A stretch of 15,309 nt of DNA from an uncultured Oscillospiraceae bacterium (GTDB taxonomy: Bacteria; Bacillota; Clostridia; Oscillospirales; Oscillospiraceae). How positions within the stretch are numbered: position 1 is the stretch's first letter; every line of letters begins with the position of its first letter. The stretch covers positions 1 to 15,309 of the forward strand of contig CAKTZN010000020.1 of assembly GCA_934635545.1 (NCBI GenBank). The letters run 5' to 3'. The notes below the pieces were generated by a model, which saw only the letters and a list, made by a program, of their open reading frames with translations, was not told the DNA's origin and searched no databases. The position numbers were made by a program, and so were the translations under genes. This document shows positions 12,394-15,309 of the stretch, piece after piece.

Positions 12394-12711
12394 TTATTCT
12401 CCCTTCAGCAGCTTCAGGGCCTCGTCCAGCTTCTCGTTGCCCAGGTTGAAGTCCAGGATGGCGTCGTGGATCAACTGGGCCGCCTCGTCATCCATGCTGT
12501 GGGCCAGCTCGTGCAGCTCCTCGGCGTGGTGGCGGTTGTGCTGCACCATATAGGCCAGCAGCGCCAGCGCCTCCTCGGGGGAGTGGTGGGCGTGGTCGTG
12601 ATCATGGTCGTGGCAATGCGCATGCTCATGGCAGTGCTCGTGGTCATGGGTGTGGGTATGGGTATGCGTGGTGCCGTCGGCATGGGTGTGTTCGTGTTCG
12701 TGATCGCACAT
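12394..12711 (-). CDS. Histidine-rich metal-binding protein
   Basis: A 105-residue protein in two parts. Residues 2-43 hold 19 histidines, mostly alternating (DHEHEHTH, THTHTHTHDHEHCHEH), plus C2, C27 and C33; this is a metal-chelating tail like those of HypB, SlyD or CooJ. Residues 44-105 are a helical domain (SPEEALALLAYMVQHNRHH, EELHELAHSMDDEAAQLIHDAI) with six more His. It lies just upstream of a CooT-family nickel protein, so nickel storage or delivery is likely; zinc or cobalt cannot be excluded. Start ATG 12711 is chosen because GAGGG (12723..12719) lies 7 bases upstream and a promoter (12768..12740) sits just before; the frame stays open to 12846 but that would run through this promoter. 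Confidence 0.85.
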   Translation of the reverse strand: MCDHEHEHTHADGTTHTHTHTHDHEHCHEHAHCHDHDHDHAHHSPEEALALLAYMVQHNRHHAEELHELAHSMDDEAAQLIHDAILDFNLGNEKLDEALKLLKGE

Positions 12712-12739
12712 GGAAAAGCCCTCGCTTTCATTTTTTTCC

Positions 12740-12768
12740 ATTTTACCACGTTCCATCCGGCAAGTCAA
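12740..12768 (-). promoter_or_regulatory. Promoter of the His-rich / CooT operon
   Basis: On the minus strand TTGACT (12768..12763), 17 bases, TAAAAT (12745..12740). Transcription would start near 12733, leaving a leader of about 20 bases before ATG 12711. Confidence 0.75.
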
Positions 12769-12830
12769 ATGACAATTAACGGACATATTTGCGAAATCTG
12801 TGGATTTTCTATGCAAACCGCACAAAAACA

Positions 12831-12859
12831 TTGACAAAAAATGCACATTTCTGTATAAT
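12831..12859 (+). promoter_or_regulatory. Promoter of the dehydratase operon (full consensus)
   Basis: TTGACA (12831-12836), 17-base spacer, TATAAT (12854-12859). It faces away from the His-rich promoter 63 bases to the left. The leader runs about 45 bases to the AAGGAGG site and ATG 12911. Confidence 0.9.
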
Positions 12860-12910
12860 TTTCATGTAAAATACCGCTTTGTGTGTTGCGCGGAGTGAAG
12901 GAGGAACATA

Positions 12911-14104
12911 ATGAGGGATCTGAAGCATTTGATTTATTTCGAGAACCTGCTGCAGGAGGCCAATAACGACCTGGTGAAGCAGGCGAAGAACGAGGGGAAG
13001 CTGGCGCTGGGATACACCTGCTACTTCATGCCGGAGGTGCTGCTGGATCTGCCCGGCTGCTTCAGCGTGCGTCTGCGTGCGCCCCGCTGCACCTCGCCGG
13101 ACATGGCCACCTATTACATGTCGTCCCGCACCTGTCACTATGGCCGCAGCCTGCTGGAGCGGGCGCTGGAGGGCGGCTTCAACTTCCTGGACGCCCAGTT
13201 GGCCACCGAGACGTGCACCGTCACCTGCCGTTTCCAGGAGCATCTGCAGCGGATGCAGGACGTGATCCAGAACGAGCGGTTTAAGTGCTCCTTCATGGAC
13301 GTGCCCTTCAAAAAGACACAGAACGCCATCGACCACTATGAAGAGCAGCTCCGCGCCCATGTGCTGGACTTCCTGCGGGACAACTACGGCGTGGATACCT
13401 CCGACGAGGCGCTGCTGAAGACCATCGAGGCCCACAATGAGGTCTGCCGCCTGGTGCAGGAGATCGGCGATTACCGCAAACTGGACAACCCCACCATCAC
13501 CGGCTACGAGTTCGCGGTCATCACCCTGGCCACCATGACCTGCCCCAAGGAGCTGATCATCGACAAGCTCCGGGAGACGGCGGAGGAAATGCGCACCCGC
13601 CAGCCCGACGCCAAAAAGGAATTCCGCTGCAAGGTGGTGCTGGCCGGCAGCGAGAACGACGATCCCGACTTCATCAAGCTCATCGAGAGCTGCGGCGCCC
13701 GCGTGGTGGCTGACCGCTATTGCTACGGCGCGGCCGAGGCCCGCCAGCCCATCGAGATCAAGGACGGCGAGACGCCCCTGCGTGCCATCGCCCGCCACTA
13801 TCTGCTGACCAGCCAGTGCACCCGCTTCATGGAGCAGAACGAGATGCGCCGCCGCAAGCAGGTCATCGCCGACATGGCCAAGGAATACAAGGCCGACGGC
13901 ATCATCATCGCCTCCAACAAGTTCTGCGAGTATTGGAGCTATGAGCGCGTCATCGACACGGTGGTGCTGCAGCGCGATTTCGGCTACCCCGTCTGCTCCA
14001 TCGAGAAGGAGTATATCAATTCCGCCTCCGGTCAGCTCCGTACCCGCTTCCAGGCGTTTATCGAGAGCGTGGAGATCAAGAAGATCCAGGGAGGGAACAA
14101 CTGA
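12911..14104 (+). CDS. 2-hydroxyacyl-CoA dehydratase-type subunit (HgdB/FldC-like)
   Basis: A 397-residue subunit of the 2-hydroxyacyl-CoA dehydratase / benzoyl-CoA reductase family (COG1775), of usual length. The three cysteines that hold the 4Fe-4S cluster are visible in their normal places: C37 in LGYTCYFMPEVLLDLPG, C75 in SSRTCHYGRS and C339 in ASNKFCEYWSYE. The C-terminal half has the second Rossmann-like lobe (KVVLAGSENDDPDFIKLIESCGARVVAD). Such enzymes remove water from 2-hydroxyacyl-CoA, or reduce aryl- or enoyl-CoA, after ATP-driven electron delivery from an activator; they are cytoplasmic and oxygen-sensitive. AAGGAGG lies just before the ATG. The partner subunit starts on the stop codon (TGATG overlap), so the pair is made in equal amounts. 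The substrate is unknown; no activator or CoA-transferase gene lies within view. Confidence 0.88.
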   Translation: MRDLKHLIYFENLLQEANNDLVKQAKNEGKLALGYTCYFMPEVLLDLPGCFSVRLRAPRCTSPDMATYYMSSRTCHYGRSLLERALEGGFNFLDAQLATETCTVTCRFQEHLQRMQDVIQNERFKCSFMDVPFKKTQNAIDHYEEQLRAHVLDFLRDNYGVDTSDEALLKTIEAHNEVCRLVQEIGDYRKLDNPTITGYEFAVITLATMTCPKELIIDKLRETAEEMRTRQPDAKKEFRCKVVLAGSENDDPDFIKLIESCGARVVADRYCYGAAEARQPIEIKDGETPLRAIARHYLLTSQCTRFMEQNEMRRRKQVIADMAKEYKADGIIIASNKFCEYWSYERVIDTVVLQRDFGYPVCSIEKEYINSASGQLRTRFQAFIESVEIKKIQGGNN

Positions 14105-15309
14105 TGAAAAAGATCGACCTGAAAAATGCCCTGGCCAAGGCCAAGGACGTGAACTATAAGAAGCTGGCCAAGGACTTCTGGTACGGCAAGCCCCACGGTG
14201 AGCGCCGTCTGGGCGACCTGTACTGCGACAAGACCGGCCTTTACAAGCACCGCGAGTGGCGCGGCGTGAAGGACACCTTCTATTACTTCCATAAGGTGTG
14301 GATGTATAACTACGCCATGCTGGTGTACGACGTGATGCGCTATGGCGGACTGGTGACCTTCTTCAAGGGCTGCTGGCGCTATCGCTGGATGGGCCAGACC
14401 TATCTGCCCGTGCTCCACTGGTTCGACCGCGGCATGGAGGGCCTGCGGGGCGAGGCGCTGCGGGCCTGCCCGCTGCATTACCGGGCCATGACCAACGCCA
14501 CCATCTATCAGTTCATGCAGATGTTCTCCAACGACCTGAACATCCAGAAGGGCAAGAAGGCCAAGGCGCGCCACGACAAGACCATGGCCCATGACGAGAC
14601 TGTCTGGGGCGGCATCTTCTACCCCTTCAGCAAGGAGAATGAGAATGTCCCCCTGCAGATGATCCCCTATTTCGTTACCTGCCACGTCAACAACCACACC
14701 GTCCTCAACTACATCGACGCGGTGCAGTCCATCGGCCTGCCCGGCGACCCCTGCCCCATGTGTCAGGCGGAGGCGGGATTGTTCGTGCTGGACGATGTGC
14801 CCGACTACTACAAGGCCGTCATCACCTCCAACGAGGCCTGCGACGGCTCCGTGGCCACCTCCATCCTGCAGGACTGGCTGATGGACAAGCCCCTGTTCGC
14901 CATGCCCCAGCCCATGCAGTTTGACGATCCCCTGGTGCAGAAGCACTGCCAGAAGGAGATCGAGGAGGCCTGGAGGTTCATCGAGGAGCAGACCGGCACC
15001 AAGTTCGACTGGGATCAGTTGGTGAAGAAGCTGGAGAGCCAGAACGAGCTGCAGCGCTTCGAGTGGGAGAAGTGGGACGTGGCCGCCAATACCGACTACT
15101 ATCCCATCAACGGCGTGTCCCAGGCCCTGTACCGCATCTACCAGTCCCAGTACGGCGACCTGCCCATCTGGCACGAGACCGACAAGAAGGTCCGCAAGAT
15201 CCTGGAGAAGTGCGTGGAGGAGCGCATCAACAACTTCCCGCTGACCCGCCACCGTGTCATCGCCTGGTCCTGCGCCCCCCTGTACTATTCCAACTGGTGC
15301 ACCTGGGCC
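14104..15309 (+). CDS. Divergent 2-hydroxyacyl-CoA dehydratase-family partner subunit (C-terminus outside window)
   Basis: The frame starts at ATG 14104, sharing one base with the previous stop, and is open to the window end (402 residues so far). The second half follows the dehydratase family pattern: PCPMCQAEAGLFVLDD, a VITSNEACDGS segment where the second cluster Cys is expected, LMDKPLFAMPQPM, EEAWRFIEEQTGTKFDWDQLVKKLESQNE and TRHRVIAWSCAPLYYSNW, where the third Cys falls. The first 180 or so residues are aromatic-rich and basic (FWYGKPHGERRLGDLYCDKTGLYKH region) and look longer than in HgdA- or FldB-type subunits. It probably pairs with the preceding subunit as a heterodimer. Cys assignment is inferred, since the protein is divergent and cut. 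Confidence 0.8.
   Translation, partial: MKKIDLKNALAKAKDVNYKKLAKDFWYGKPHGERRLGDLYCDKTGLYKHREWRGVKDTFYYFHKVWMYNYAMLVYDVMRYGGLVTFFKGCWRYRWMGQTYLPVLHWFDRGMEGLRGEALRACPLHYRAMTNATIYQFMQMFSNDLNIQKGKKAKARHDKTMAHDETVWGGIFYPFSKENENVPLQMIPYFVTCHVNNHTVLNYIDAVQSIGLPGDPCPMCQAEAGLFVLDDVPDYYKAVITSNEACDGSVATSILQDWLMDKPLFAMPQPMQFDDPLVQKHCQKEIEEAWRFIEEQTGTKFDWDQLVKKLESQNELQRFEWEKWDVAANTDYYPINGVSQALYRIYQSQYGDLPIWHETDKKVRKILEKCVEERINNFPLTRHRVIAWSCAPLYYSNWCTWA

Noticed and set aside
12585..12705. Short-period GTG/CAT-rich repeats that look like a tandem array
   Set aside because: They are explained by alternating His codons of the His-rich protein; no spacer-repeat structure as in CRISPR.
12712..12846. Extended N-terminus of the His-rich protein to 12846
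   Set aside because: It would be translated from upstream of its own promoter and overlaps the opposing consensus promoter; ATG 12711 has a proper ribosome site.

Overview
The window looks like chromosomal DNA of a GC-rich anaerobic member of the Bacillota, most likely an Oscillospiraceae-type gut clostridium (Flavonifractor, Oscillibacter or Lawsonibacter-like). This is inferred from strong AGGAGG ribosome sites, near-consensus TTGACA-17-TATAAT promoters, high GC at third codon positions, an iron-sulfur flavoprotein, a NifS/NifU pair, a CooT-type nickel protein and an oxygen-sensitive 2-hydroxyacyl-CoA dehydratase pair. No rRNA, tRNA, CRISPR array, insertion sequence or phage gene was seen. 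Every stretch is explained by a short transcription unit; the longest gene-free gaps are about 120-200 bases and hold promoters, operators and terminators.

Layout. (1) 1-2490: an iron-sulfur flavoprotein (minus, cut by the window start) is divergent from a MarR regulator and a MATE efflux pump; two copies of a 14-bp operator-like sequence sit on the MarR promoter. (2) 2513-3932: a two-gene operon of a membrane-anchored protein of unknown function and an XRE regulator whose C-terminal half resembles a papain-like (C39-type) fold without its cysteine; a perfect 7-bp inverted repeat lies at the predicted transcription start. (3) 3953-5753: nifS and nifU for Fe-S cluster assembly. (4) 5764-8137, minus strand: an M18 aminopeptidase followed 3 bases later by an unusual protein with a shortened macro-like domain fused to a complete NADAR (YbiA-like) domain. 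(5) 8146-10694: a CsoR repressor and a P1B-type metal ATPase in separate transcripts that share TACCC-N4-GGGTA operators, plus an unannotated 55-residue two-helix membrane protein after the ATPase. (6) 10713-12131, minus: a lipoprotein with CxxC zinc-ribbon-like repeats fused to a DHHW domain. (7) 12153-12768, minus: a histidine-rich metal-binding protein and a CooT-family nickel protein, a likely nickel storage or delivery pair. (8) 12831-end, plus: two subunits of a 2-hydroxyacyl-CoA dehydratase-type enzyme, the second unusually long and cut by the window end.

Themes: metal and Fe-S handling recurs (NifS/NifU, CsoR/P1B, His-rich/CooT, Fe-S dehydratase), and three local regulators (MarR, XRE, CsoR) each have a visible candidate operator. 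The most novel candidates are the macro-NADAR fusion, the XRE/degenerate-protease pair with its membrane partner, the His-rich/CooT pair, and the 55-residue partner of the metal ATPase.
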